Below are positions 25,035-36,174 of a DNA stretch of 64,000 bases, piece after piece. The DNA comes from Batrachochytrium dendrobatidis JAM81 (lineage: Eukaryota; Chytridiomycota; Chytridiomycetes; Rhizophydiales). Below the pieces are notes generated by a model. The model had not been told where the DNA came from. It did not search any database and was given only the letters and a program-made list of their open reading frames with translations. The first letter of the stretch is position 1, and each line of letters opens with the position of its first letter. The stretch spans positions 4,180,532-4,244,531 of the forward strand of contig NW_006281099.1 of assembly GCF_000203795.2 (NCBI RefSeq), in the 5' to 3' direction. The position numbers were made by a program, and so were the translations under genes.

Positions 25035-27726
25035 TTAAAAATCATCATGAACTATTCCATATTGATCAGACTTGTACTTGATACCAAACCACGAAAAAAA
25101 TAGCAGTCTGGTCTCGTGTAGATATCGAGAACACAACAACAATGCTATACAAAATGAAAACACAGCCATCACAATCAAGACAAAATACCAAGGTATAAAA
25201 TCTGTAAAACGAGTACCAGTTACAGTGAATGCAAGCGATGTAGAATGCCGTGTAGTGTTGGGCTGAATGGTAGATGATGCATAGAGTAAAACCGCCCCAA
25301 GAGTCCATGAGATTGGAAAATCATCAATTTCGTTGATTGACTGAAATACTGGAAAGTGGTTTGCTTGATCTGATTCTCCAGTTGTGTCTGTATTGCCGGG
25401 AATGATCTTTGGCAGACCAAGCCCATCGTGTAATACACTCATGATCCATGCGCTCTTGAAGCATTGAAATTGTAGACGATCCATATCCTCCACATTTGGA
25501 TAGGGAGTTTGTTCGTGCTTGGCAAGAATAGTTTTCCATGAAGTAGAGCAGTAAGAACGAGAGGCATCTAGTAGTCGCTGATAATCATATTCGCCACCCA
25601 ACTCGTATACATCAAATAAAGTATACCAAAACTCTGATACTCCAATAAAATGATGATTTCTAAAATCAGCGATAGGCGCATGAACACCATTAAACAGACA
25701 CGGAAGTTCTGCGCATTGAATATCCTTGTTCAATAAAGGATGAATTCGAGCCATGCAGTCATCATACGAGCCACTGCCATTAAATATAGTAGACAAGTCG
25801 GTAGAATGAGATGAGCTGACCTTTAGACCAAGAGGAAGGCAAGGGTCATCAAAAACTAGTTCATCCCTCTTGTTTAACATGTCTCGCGCGTGAATTTTAA
25901 AGTTTTCGATATTTGTATGACTCAAATCGTATGCCGATGTAGGTGCAGTTGATTGTTTTCTGTAGGCCGTTTTTAAAGATTCTGTGGTTGTTTCTGAAGG
26001 CTTTATAAAACTTTCTTCGTACCGCTTACGTGCCTCATTGACGCCGAATCCTAGAAACGTCGAAACAAACAAACTATATGTGGTCTCCAATCCATCGAGA
26101 AACCGTATCTGTACAGTTTTTAAATCATCACTATGTTCTTTAGCCATGTATGCCGTGGGAGAAAATGCAATCTGGGCAGAAGCTCCACCCATATCCAAAA
26201 ACCCAAACAGTGGTTTGATGTGTTTTGCTATAGATACAGCATTGGAGTCATGTCCCGCAACAGGATTCAAATCAGGCTTGCTGTCGAATGTTCCTTTCAA
26301 GTAGTTTACAGTCAGCCAGCCAAATATTCCTTCAAGCTCGCCAGATATAACCTGAAAATAACTAATGCACGATTCTGGAAGCAAAAAATTATAATGAAGC
26401 CGTGCATATGTGCATGAAATTTTTAGCAAAAGCTCCTGATCTTGAGATGATAGCAGACGCATACCAGCAGTAGCGAATAAAAAAATGGGTGTGCTTTTGT
26501 GTTTATCTATAGGTACAACACTAGCTGCAAAATCGAGTAAAGAGCGAATATGATTGGCTACTTTTTGGGGATGTTTTGCAAATGACGATATTCCTAAAAT
26601 GGTATGGCATGGTTAGCATTCATGATCGATGAATGGAAAACTGTTCGAGTTTGGTCAAGCAACCACGGTATTTAGCAAACTGTTTAAATGGCATACCAGG
26701 TGATGTTTTTAGCTGTGGAAGTGGACCTAATTCAGAACCCTTTTCAATTGTGATTATATTTTTTTTAGAAGGTAGTCTTGGATCTTTCCATGAATATATT
26801 AGGACACGAGAACCCGAGCTTCCAGCATCAATAACTACTGCATAACAGCGGTTAGAGGCCCATGTGTCTGATGAAACATTTACAAGTGGATCAGTTAATG
26901 CTGATCCAAAAGCAAGGTGAAGAATGGCATGTTCTGGATCTGATGTGTTGGGTAAAAGTGGTGGTTTGAGTGTTGGGGGAGCAGTCTGCGACAAGGGAAG
27001 CCTTAGCCATGATCCTGAGCGATTATCTGTATTTTCAGTCATGTTCATTGAAGAATATGAAATAATACAGCTAAGGAACACCACAATAGCCAAAATAATC
27101 AGCACTACGAGGCGATAATTGAGTTTTGCAGCTATTTAGATATGCGATTTAAAAATAAAGAATCGAGTTAATAAAATGGTCGTCGAATAAAAGTAGAGTG
27201 CATTGTAAAGAATAAAAAATAGACTAGACTGATAAAATATTGGAAATTACGGAATCTAACCTCCACAAAACCAGTATTTTACAGATGCCCACAAGTGTAT
27301 CCGTAAAACCCGATTTCCACTAATATCAGGAAGTGGAGGACAATGAAGCCAGTCGAGCCAGCCCCGGGATGGTACACTATCAGAAACACCATTATATTGG
27401 GCATTGAAACTTCGACCAGCTGGAAAGAAAAGACTCTGACCTCCCCTCCCAGCATTATTGGATGGAGAACTAGGAATATAAATGCTATGAGGACTGTTTA
27501 ACGAGGATTGGTTGGCAGAATTTAATGGCGACATTACAGTCAATGGTGACAAGTATGGACCTGCAGTCGTATTTGCAAGATTAGGACCAATGTCATCGTC
27601 GAGAAACGAGTCTGATGATGCTGCAGAACCAGCTCGTTGAAAGAATGTTGTAGTGCTTGCAGCTCGTCGTTCAACAAGCTGTAAAAAACCCTCCTGCCGA
27701 CCGTCTGCAGATAACTGATGTTGCAT
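25035..27726 (-). CDS. NTPDase/apyrase (GDA1/CD39 family), Golgi or endomembrane type
   Basis: Hydrolyses nucleoside di- or triphosphates, in fungi usually in the Golgi lumen to clear NDPs made by glycosyltransferases. Three exons on the minus strand: 27261-27726, 26664-27131, 25035-26593 (2493 nt, 830 aa). Layout: cytosolic Ser/Pro-rich N-terminus (about 1-160), TM anchor about 163-181 (LVVLIILAIVVFLSCIISY), lumenal catalytic domain, C-terminal TM about 780-800 (FVLIVMAVFSFCIALLL) and a short tail. Apyrase regions: ACR1 VVIDAGSSGSRV at about 254, ACR2-like IFLFATAGMR, ACR3 SGELEGIFGWLTVNYLKG, ACR4 GFLDMGGASAQIAF. The two-TM plan resembles animal NTPDase4/7 more than yeast Gda1. The long N-terminal cytosolic extension is unusual. 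The exon 2 donor (G/GTTGCT) is weak but restores the conserved GISSF. Confidence 0.92.
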
Positions 27727-27762
27727 CAAATTGTTATCATGAAAGGTTCAACTTTAATCTGG

Positions 27763-27806
27763 CCAAATATTTGAAGGGTTTCTGAAGTAACCCTTCAAAT
27801 ATTTGG
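27763..27806. promoter_or_regulatory. Perfect 18-bp inverted repeat with 8-nt loop in a divergent promoter
   Basis: CCAAATATTTGAAGGGTT at 27763-27780 is the exact reverse complement of 27789-27806, separated by TCTGAAGT. It lies between the divergent NTPDase (ATG 27726) and CCCH gene (ATG 27891). It could be a dimeric regulator site or an RNA hairpin in a leader. Confidence 0.6.
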
Positions 27807-27890
27807 AATACCAAAAAACATTTGAGATTTTCGAGTGCCAGCATTCAGGATTCTGAGCAGTTTGCTAGTGTTATCCGACCCAATATCATC

Positions 27891-28802
27891 ATGGAATCCT
27901 TGTCTGGAGAAGACGAATATCCCTCACTTCCATCTCCTATTTGCTCCATCAATGACCATTCCTGTGATATAGAAGATGGGGAGATCCAAGAAGTTGATTT
28001 AGATTCTAGTTTAACAAAGATGGAGATGGCATGCATTACTGACAACACACAACCAAGTCTTGCTCTTTCCAAACGTACGAAACGGAAGCGCAAGCGACAA
28101 GCAGCAAGTTCAAGTCCCAAACATACCCCACCTGCAAGAAAAAAAGCATCTGCCATGATCAAGAATCCCACTGTTGCTCGCTCCAATATGCAAAAGTCGG
28201 TCAGTTGTAATCCAGCACCAATGCAACCAACTTGTTTGAATCAATCTAATGAGATACCAGCACCAGATCCCATAGTACATAAAGCTTCTTCCGATCCAAC
28301 GATCGGATCTGCACTTGCTGCAGTATTTGGAATTAGCTCATTTGAATCGCTTCCATATATCCATCCTTCTCTATCATTTAATCCAGAGTCATCAACTACT
28401 GATTCGACAACTGCATGCATACCTCTGCAAGCCTTGCCAGCTGAACCCCAAAGAATCAGAAATGTCTATAATAAACCCAAAAAGCCATGTGTATTTTGGG
28501 CCAATAATAAATGCAAGCAAGGAAGCCAGTGCACATTCTCGCATGATGGACCTGGATCTGATGCTCGTTCAAAACAGGTGTGTCGACACTTTAAAACAAA
28601 CAGCTGTATCAATGGATCACAGTGTCCGTTTTCTCACACTCTCAAAGATGCTCCATGTGTTTTTTTTCATTTCAAGCAACTAAATGGTGGATGTCTGCAA
28701 GGTGAGCAGTGTCCATATTCCCACCTTCCCATCACTGCCGATCAGCAAGCAGTTCTCGATAAGGAGCAAGCTAGATGGGACAACTATGTTAAAAATAAAT
28801 AG
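27891..28802 (+). CDS. Triple CCCH zinc finger protein
   Basis: Putative RNA-binding nuclear protein. Single exon, 303 aa from the first ATG; the frame is open upstream to 27822 without an ATG. The N-terminus is acidic, with a basic cluster near residue 65 (KRTKRKRKRQ) that could be a nuclear localisation signal. Three CCCH fingers lie at the C-terminus: CVFWANNKCKQGSQCTFSH (C-x7-C-x5-C-x3-H), CRHFKTNSCINGSQCPFSH (same spacing), and a third with a longer first loop (CVFFHFKQLNGGCLQGEQC, then PYSH). The tandem arrangement resembles ZC3H4/6/8-like proteins, but I cannot assign an ortholog. The stop lies 50 bp from the CRIPT stop on the opposite strand. Confidence 0.85.
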   Translation: MESLSGEDEYPSLPSPICSINDHSCDIEDGEIQEVDLDSSLTKMEMACITDNTQPSLALSKRTKRKRKRQAASSSPKHTPPARKKASAMIKNPTVARSNMQKSVSCNPAPMQPTCLNQSNEIPAPDPIVHKASSDPTIGSALAAVFGISSFESLPYIHPSLSFNPESSTTDSTTACIPLQALPAEPQRIRNVYNKPKKPCVFWANNKCKQGSQCTFSHDGPGSDARSKQVCRHFKTNSCINGSQCPFSHTLKDAPCVFFHFKQLNGGCLQGEQCPYSHLPITADQQAVLDKEQARWDNYVKNK

Positions 28803-28852
28803 ATGTTCAACATGGCATACAACACTCGGATATTCTGCACCAAAACATTAAT

Positions 28853-29155
28853 TCATTTGCTCGACTGTTTGTAGCCTCTAGTGTCCAGAATTTGTACTCC
28901 GCACATGGCACATATACCATTCTTGTAGGCACAACCTTGACAGTAATGGGCCGATGCTTGATTAACCGTCTCTTTGCATATTTTACATCTTTTTTGGTAT
29001 GGCATGCTTTTGGCTACTTTAGCCTTTGATGACAAGAGCTTGTTTTCATTCAGTTTCCGGCCACTAGAGCCAACTATAACATTGAGGGACCCATCTTTCC
29101 ATTTGTCAGGAGTAGCCAAGGCAGCTAGCTTTTTTTCACACTTGATACATACCAT
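28853..29155 (-). CDS. CRIPT: CRIPT homolog (cysteine-rich PDZ-binding protein)
   Basis: Single exon, 100 aa, the full family length. It starts MVCIKCEKKL and carries paired Cys motifs (CKICKETV, HYCQGCAYKNGICAMCG) that bind zinc, plus the conserved GRKLNENKLL and LDTRGYKQ. In animals CRIPT binds the third PDZ domain of PSD-95 and microtubules. It is widely conserved outside animals, where it has been linked to the minor spliceosome; the role in a fungus is not known to me. Confidence 0.95.
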   Translation of the reverse strand: MVCIKCEKKLAALATPDKWKDGSLNVIVGSSGRKLNENKLLSSKAKVAKSMPYQKRCKICKETVNQASAHYCQGCAYKNGICAMCGVQILDTRGYKQSSK

Positions 29156-29715
29156 GGACCTTGATAAAGTAGTCTAGACAGATGAAAGTCGAGTGAGTTT
29201 TGATTCAATTGGATTGTGCAAACTTCAAGATTGCATTTTCACCAAAAATAAAGCTTTTCAACCAAGACATTAAGATTATGATTAATGACAAAGAGCATGA
29301 AACGTAGAGATAAAATGAGAAATTGTCAGTGATTGTCATCCTTGATGTTGCTTTGCAAGTATCAGTGGATTATTGGTTTGAATGGTAGGAGCATCTATCG
29401 CTCATATCTCCTTGCCAAGGCGATAATCTAACTTGTTGATACAGTCAGTTTGCTGAGCGACCTGCCAGTCATTGATTCAATATAGAACAACACCTCTTGT
29501 CTAGTCTTGTTATGACGTTCAACCTATATAGATTCCTTACACTAATCTGAAACAATTGTCCAATTCTGTGGATAATTCACGCTGAAATGCTAAATAGTTG
29601 CTTGATGCTACTAGATGCTTCAAAACATGACGAAATTAGGTTGCCAACAGTTTCTCACTTTATTTTATCTTCATTCTTATCCCTATTGTTGCTAGCCGTG
29701 GCGGTTTGAAGCAAT
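29156..29715. repeat. Intergenic with dispersed repeat, copy B (about 29290-29520)
   Basis: Non-coding. GTAGGAGCATCTATCGCTC at 29385-29403 is an exact match to copy A (6071-6089), inside about 120 bp of clear similarity. Downstream, about 29424-29457 (TCTAACTTGTTGATACAGTC, then AGTTTGCT) matches 44287-44315. The rest holds the promoter of the gene at 29716. Confidence 0.6.
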
Positions 29716-30846
29716 ATGAGCAACCAGAAAAGTATGATTAATGGGGCCAGAAGCGACGACACTTCTCGGACTCCCTTGAAAAACAATGCTGGTATACCTA
29801 TTTTTCTTAATCATTTTATACTACCTACTCCACCAACCCCTAGCAGGAATCCAAAAGCCTCCAAGTCTAACCATAGGAGAAAAGTTTCATCAGATGCAAA
29901 GTCCCACCAGTCAAACCCAAATTACTCGCACATGCTCTGTGACAACCCGGCCAGGATAATTCACACAGTATGTAGTAAGCTTTGAACCATATCAAAACAG
30001 CACATTTCTAACTTTGTCATTCAACAGCCTTACCCCAGTCCGACTGTAAATTCAAAAAAGATGAGTGGCATTATAACAAAGAAATCCAACTTCATGTGCC
30101 AATCACCCTCTAAAAAGCTTATTGGTGCTTTCAATCATTTGCCTGACAAGTCACTTACAAATCAAATCTCGTCGAAATCTGTTTCTCAGTTCAAATGGGG
30201 CGAGTTTCCAAACAGGTCGGAATATGATTCAGAGTCGAAGAATAGAAATGTCTCGATACCATTCTGGGACTGTTTTGGGAACAAGGCAGATGTCACTGCA
30301 GACTCTACTTTGTCCAAAGACGTGCTTGATTTGTCCAATCGAATGGATGTATTGGACAAGGGTAGCAGTTCCACTTCAGAGTCACTTACAACTCTCGTCT
30401 CCAAATTGGACTCTTACAATGACTCATTAGCTGGACATATGCAATCTGTAACTAAAAAGATTGATGCTCACATTGCCGAGTGTCTGGATTCAAATGAGTT
30501 GGCCAGCAGTGACATCAGTTTGAAACTGGATTCGATCCAAGAAACCATTACATTGCTAGCACAGTCAAATTTTAGTTCAAGCTCTATACTGGAAGAAGGC
30601 CAGAGACGAAATAAACGCAAAATTGAACAAGTGCAGCAGCAAATGGATACTATTGAGGATCATGTTGGCAAATCTGACCAGCTAATTCAAACCCTATCTA
30701 CACGCATTCAAGAGTTGGAGCTTGAACGTCAACATCGAAGCAAACGTATATGCACCACTGCTAAATGTGTTTTGATTTCTGCAGCGGTCGGCGCCTTTTC
30801 CGGGATTGCTGCTGCCGCCGGAGTTATTATGAGTTCGGAATATTAA
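29716..30846 (+). CDS. Coiled-coil protein with C-terminal membrane anchor
   Basis: Family not recognised. Two exons: 29716-29967 and 30028-30846 (1071 nt, 356 aa). Residues 1 to about 170 are Ser/Pro/Lys-rich and disordered (PTPPTPSRNPK). A coiled coil covers about 195-330 (LDLSNRMDVLDKG, RRNKRKIEQVQQQMDTIEDH, LIQTLSTRIQELELERQHRS). The extreme C-terminus is hydrophobic (AKCVLISAAVGAFSGIAAAA, then GVIM) with only five residues after it. That is the layout of a tail-anchored protein facing the cytosol or nucleoplasm. Confidence 0.75.
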
Positions 30847-30987
30847 TGCAGAGCGAATAAACCATGCTTGCTATGTGATTTGAAGCTGGACTGAATTTAG
30901 TGTTGGCGCATGGTAGTGTATAAATACCTCTACATAAAACCAAGATACTTGCAACCATCCTGAACTTTAAACGCTTGAATCAAGGAG

Positions 30988-30995
30988 TATATATA
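30988..30995 (+). promoter_or_regulatory. Possible TATA element
   Basis: TATATATA 55 bp upstream of the ATG at 31051; a second candidate (TATAAATA) lies near 30919. Assigned by sequence and position only. Confidence 0.3.
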
Positions 30996-31050
30996 CGATC
31001 ACTACAGCATCTCAATCACTGTTTCTAACCCTAGCTACCCGATACTGAAT

Positions 31051-32180
31051 ATGTCAACAAGTATATCAGATGCGACAACGCACTCAGTGCGACTACTCAC
31101 CTACAACATGTTTATGCGTCCACCTGGGATCTATTCTGGAAACGGTGACTTTAAATGGGAGCGACTAAGACTGTTTGCATCAACTGTACTTTCATCGTAC
31201 GATGTTGTCAGTGTCCAAGAATGCTTTGCATTTGGCACTACTCGACGCTCAGAGTTTATTCGGCTAGCCAAAGAACAGGGGTTGGAATACCATTGTGCTT
31301 GTCCACTACCATCTTGGACTTCTGGCCAAGTGGATGGTGGATTGCTGATTCTCAGTCGATTTCCCATAACTGACACAGACTATCTCACCTATCCTCGAGG
31401 AGTTCATTCCGATTGGTAAGCCCATACTCTTGGGAAAATAGCATCCATTTGCCTATTGGACTATCTGCGTATGTTTGTATCGTATGATCTGAACATTGCA
31501 TTTGAAACCATAGGCTGGCTGCCAAAGGAGTATTGTATGCTCGAATCGAAGTTGCTCAAGGTCAGTATCTGATGTTGTTTTCAACTCACACTCAAGCAAG
31601 CTACGAAGCAGATCCACCACTGGATTCTCCATCTTCACTTGTTCGTCTTGATCAATTGCAAAGAGCTTCAAAGTTTATTTCTGCTAAACTTGATCCAATC
31701 GAACCAACCAATTCTCAGCAAGCCAAAGGCGTGGTTATGTTTGCTGGTGATTTCAACGTAAACGGCCGATTCAGTAGACTAGATGGTGTTCAGCATAGCA
31801 AAGAATATCAACTTCTAGTGGACACTATAAGTGGATCTCAGTCTATTCAAGATCAGCAAACACCAAGCGAAATCTCAAAGAATACATCTCAAAAAGAATT
31901 GTTTGATGTGGTAGATATTGCCTACACTTGTTTAAACGAGCACCCGGTAACAACCTGTACCATAGTTGATACTGATAAAGAGCCAGAAAATAAGTGTCTT
32001 GACTACTTGTTTCATCTTATTTCCAAATCTACCACTCCAACTAGCGTTCAATTCAAGAACGTTTCTGTTGAGCCGTTTCTTGTCGACAAGCAACCATTCA
32101 CGCATATGTCGGATCATTGTGGCATGGCAGCTAATTTGGTCTTTACCCAGATAAATCCATTGGATATGCCATCCAAGTAA
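31051..32180 (+). CDS. Neutral sphingomyelinase-like endonuclease/exonuclease/phosphatase family protein
   Basis: Mg-dependent phosphodiesterase of the EEP fold, most like secreted or cytosolic neutral sphingomyelinases. Two exons: 31051-31415 and 31514-32180 (1032 nt, 343 aa). Catalytic motifs: LLTYNMF (Asn), VVSVQECF (metal-binding Glu), GGLLILSRFPI, FSTHTQASY, FAGDFNVN (Asp/Asn) and MSDHCGM (catalytic His). No signal peptide or membrane segment is seen. The substrate could be sphingomyelin, inositol phosphosphingolipid or another phosphodiester; the sequence alone does not decide. TGC/TTG-rich loops and a Gln/Ser insertion near residue 250 look lineage-specific. Confidence 0.85.
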
Positions 32181-32237
32181 CCTGAGATGCTTTATTCAAA
32201 TAAATTATTTTAGATAATTTATTACTAAGAGTATTCC

Positions 32238-32415
32238 ATTCTTCAACACTCTGTAAAACTCATGCATTCCAGTTCAAGAAATCAAAGATTGCAGTTTCGG
32301 GAATAAAACTGTTGTTTCCTTACCAATCACCCAATACCATAATGTTGATTTGTAGAAACAAGAGTTGTAGATTGAACACATGTCGAATATATTGAAACAT
32401 GCAACATTCGCTCAG
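32238..32415. repeat. Left arm of 178-bp inverted repeat (dispersed repeat copy C)
   Basis: Reverse complement of 33488-33665, identical except for a few bases at the inner end. It is also a copy of the window's dispersed repeat core. The copy continues right to the end motifs ATTTTGGCAC (32531-32540) and TTTTACGCGAATACAGCTGC (from about 32554). Confidence 0.9.
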
Positions 32416-32632
32416 TTATACAAAATGAACATGAGAGAGAAAGACTAATTAATTGTCAATGAGTTTAGAGGACACAATGACCAGTAAGTTTTGTGGAAAC
32501 TGGTATTAATTACTCCATGAGATTGTTTGTATTTTGGCACTCCAATGTTCCATTTTTACGCGAATACAGCTGCAACAAGACTTGTCAAACATTGCAGCTA
32601 ATCAAGTAAAAGTAGTATACATAAGACACCGA

Positions 32633-33365
32633 ATGACTAGGAGTTCATTGATAATACGGGCTGCGTTAGTATTTGTCATGGCATTTTCATTTATAGTGAG
32701 TGCTCAAGATGATGCGCATTTAAATATGCAGGCAGCTCCTAAAAAAAGGTTTCTGACCATGGCAGAAGTTGACGCTCAAGCCATTGAGGCGGACAAGTCC
32801 ATCGAGTTTATCTTACCTAGCGAATTTCCAGTATTTATGAGTCGACCTGGCTACCAGTTTATATTTTATAGCGCAACCTGGTGTAAATACTGTAAAAGGC
32901 ATGCATCTGATACCCTTGCTTGTAAAGTTTGATTTATCCAATTCAATCCGTATGGATTCTAACTCGACTTGCTATTGCATTCTTCATAGACTCACTCCCA
33001 AATGGCTTAAACTTCAGAAAAGAATTGTCAATGAACAATCGCTAGTAGATGCTAATTTGCATATGGCAAAAATAGACTGCACCAACGAAGAGCGTATGTT
33101 GATCCAATGCCATTAATTTTTTACAGCTTTATTTTAAGATCCGAAACTATATCTGACACGTTTTGTTATTTTAGAATTCTGTACAACTAATAGCGCAGAC
33201 GGTTATCCTACAATGTTTTTGTATAAAGATGGTGGTTTTGTAGAGGAGTACGTTGGCGAACTTTTAGTAAGGAACATGCTGCAATACCTTGTAGATAAGA
33301 TTGGCGATATGCAACGTGCTATACATCAGCAATCAGAGGATTCCAAACCTCATAATGAATTATAA
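32633..33365 (+). CDS. Small PDI-like ER thioredoxin with HNEL retrieval signal
   Basis: ER-lumen thiol oxidoreductase. Three exons: 32633-32898, 32990-33093, 33175-33365 (561 nt, 186 aa). A signal peptide covers about 1-24 (LIIRAALVFVMAFSFIVSA). A single thioredoxin fold follows, with FIFYSATWCKYCKR (Cys84-Lys-Tyr-Cys87 active site), MAKIDCTNEE and the cis-proline loop GYPTMFLYKDG. The C-terminus HNEL fits the K/HDEL-type ER retrieval signal. CKYC differs from the usual CGHC and may shift the redox potential. Intron 1 uses a GC donor (AAAAG/GCATGC); the splice is dictated by the WCKYCKR-LTPKW continuity seen in all PDIs. The gene sits inside a 178-bp inverted repeat pair (32238-32415 and 33488-33665). 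Confidence 0.88.
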
Positions 33366-33954
33366 GTCTTGCACTTTTTTGTTTCAGAATATATCCAGAT
33401 GAGCGATAGTGTAGTGAGCGTGCTAGACTCGAAGTTTAAATGTGCCAACCACAGCCGTATTCACGCAACGTGGACCATTAATAAGAGCTGAACAAATGTT
33501 GCATGTTTCAATATATTCGACATGTGTTCAATCTACAACTCTTGTTTCTACAAATCAACATTATGGTATTGGGTGATTGGTAAGGAAACAACAGTTTTAT
33601 TCCCGAAACTGCAATCTTTGATTTCTTGAACTGGAATGCATGAGTTTTACAGAGTGTTGAAGAATGTTTATTCAAGAATATCAATTTATAATAGGAAAGC
33701 ATAGCAAGTATTTAACTATTGCCTTTTAAAACAGAAGAGATAGTGGCTGCAAAATAGTGTTTTATTTTACGTGAATATGTCTGTAATTGGTAGTTTACGA
33801 GCTACCATTTCAATTGACCGATAAGTGACAATGGTAACGTATCTTGAATGTGCATAATTGCATGCATCTAAATAGGCATTATCGGACCATGTATTTCTCA
33901 CTGAATAGCATACACAATGCCTATTCACTTGTTTATAAATAGTCAGTCTTACAA
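33366..33954. other. Intergenic with right inverted-repeat arm
   Basis: Holds the right arm (33488-33665) and the end motif TTTTACGTGAATATGTCTGT from 33765. Otherwise it is non-coding, AT-rich upstream sequence of POC1. Confidence 0.6.
33488..33665. repeat. Right arm of 178-bp inverted repeat (dispersed repeat copy D)
   Basis: Reverse complement of 32238-32415 and nearly identical to it. It continues right to about 33786 with a family end motif. The flanking AATAGGAAAGCATAGCAAGT near 33693 also resembles 47043-47068 next to copy E. Confidence 0.9.
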
Positions 33955-36174
33955 ATGCAAGATCCAACCTTGGAACGGTCCTTTCGTGGACATAAAGATG
34001 TTATTACCGGCTTGGCCTTTAAACCGTCCATGACACAACTGGCTTCCACATCTATGGATCATTCAGTGATGATATGGAACTTTAAACCACAATTACGAGC
34101 ATTCCGCTTTGTTGGTCACAAGGTGAATGAATGTTGTTCAAGTAATGTGGTCAGTTCATGCCATTGACCATGTAGATTTGTTGATATCAATTTAGGCTCC
34201 AGTTACTAGTGTTGATTTTGCATCCACTGGACAGCTGCTTGCCTCGTCGTCTAGGGACAAAACTGTCCGACTCTGGACACCCAATGTGTATGTTCAAATC
34301 TGTTGAACCATAAAATGCCTTGCAATCTGGCTTATACCTGACTGTTACTTTTCTAATATAGTAAAGGGGACGTCACTGTGTTTAAAGCACACACATCCAC
34401 TGTACGAAATGTCCAGTTTTCAAAAGACAGTGAGCAGTTGCTAACAGCATCAGACGACAAGACTATCAAAGTATGTTGGATTCGACACAACTTGCATTTC
34501 AATCTTAATTTGTGATGGCTCAGATCTGCCATGTGGGCAATTACTAATGCTTCCGCTTGCTATTCTAGTTGTGGTCGACCCATCGGTCTCGTTTCCAATA
34601 CACTCTTGCTGGTCACCTCAACTGGGTTCGCACTGCGAGGTTTTCTCCCGATTCTCGACTAGTTGTATCAGGAAGTGACGATAAGACTGTGCGTCTTTGG
34701 GATCTTGCTAGCAAGTCATGCGTTAAAACCTACTGGGATCATCTTGGGTAAATATATTTTAATCAATAGCTTGCTAAACAGTAGTTGGATCGAAATTGAC
34801 AGTCTAGTTTATATTATACACGGTACTTGTAGCATGGTGTCATCTGTCGCGTTTCATCCATCAGGCTCTGTTATTGCAACTGCCTCATCGGATCGCTCAA
34901 TTAAACTTTTTGATATTCGGACTCACAAACTGATTCAGCACTATGGCGATGCACATTCAGTACCAGCGTCTGGATCGGAAGGAAATGCTCTTACTGTAGC
35001 AGGTGGGGTCAATAGCATTGCGTTTGGCGGACAGAATGGAGAATGGCTTATTAGTACAGGAATGGACGGTTTAATCAAAGTATATATAATGCGTGTTTTT
35101 CCCGTCACAATAGTCAAAGCATGTTGATAATTCATGGTTTAACACTTGGACTTTGTGCTTATACTTTTCTAGGTTTGGGATGTTAAGGAAGGTCACTTGT
35201 TTTACACGCTTCATGGACACAAAAATGGTCCGACCACCACGGCAGTATTCTCTCCTGCTGGAGACTACTTTGCAACAGGTGGCAGTGATTCTCAGGTAAT
35301 GGTATGGAAAAGTAACTTTGATCAAATAGACCAATTCGATAAGCCAGTCAATGGATTTTTTGACAATTACACTGCACAAGCATCTCGTCGGAGTATTCAT
35401 GCTGCAAGTAGCTATCCACATCCACCGCATGAGTTACACACAGATCCATTTGTACAAACACAGGTCGGTTCCAAACATAGACCAAAATCTCCATCAATCT
35501 CTAGTAATGTCCCAATTTCAAATGGTCCAGGTGGGTTAGTTTTTAAACCACAGCAATCCCATCCGATAGACAATGCTTCTCGTGGTGGAATGTCAACAGT
35601 GCATCCAACAAACTACTCTCCTGAAATTGTGGATATAGGCGTATCATCAATATCGAATATGGTATGATTTTGACACATAACAAATAATATTTCCACTAAA
35701 CTAACTTTAAATGCCAAGGAGTATACTAGTAACAAGGAGCATACTCCTTTGCATTCTAATAACAATGTTGCTCACTCCACTTCCCCTGAACAGCCAGCAA
35801 CATCTATACTAGAAGTTCAAACTTCGTCTGACCAAATTTCAACAACGCTTCAGCATATTGTTCGGCAAATTGATGTTTTGACTCAAACCATGAGCATTTT
35901 GGAGGTAAAATCCGATTTTTTCATATCTGGTCGAGTAGATTTACATTTTTTTAAATATTATTCTATGCTACTCGATATATTGATGTCGATTTTATTGTTG
36001 TAGAGTCGGTTAACAATGAGCGAAGACCGTGTCATGGCTCTTACTAAGCATATAGTTGATGCTCAGCAAGTTTCTGTACCACACAGTATCTCCACAAATA
36101 CTCAAAATCCTTCTGTCAGCAATGTAGATATTGTTCCGGATAAGCAAGCGTCACAAAATGGATCGCCAATGTAG
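33955..36174 (+). CDS. POC1: POC1 centriolar WD40 protein
   Basis: Core centriole/basal body protein needed for centriole stability and ciliary or flagellar assembly. Eight exons: 33955-34122, 34196-34287, 34362-34470, 34569-34747, 34833-35079, 35173-35661, 35719-35904, 36004-36174 (1641 nt, 546 aa). Seven WD40 repeats form the propeller, beginning [20 protein letters not shown] and including [30 protein letters not shown] and [15 protein letters not shown], all closely matching animal POC1. A disordered linker follows. The C-terminal POC1 coiled coil is present ([37 protein letters not shown]). Dikarya lack this gene, so it supports a zoosporic fungus. Confidence 0.95.
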
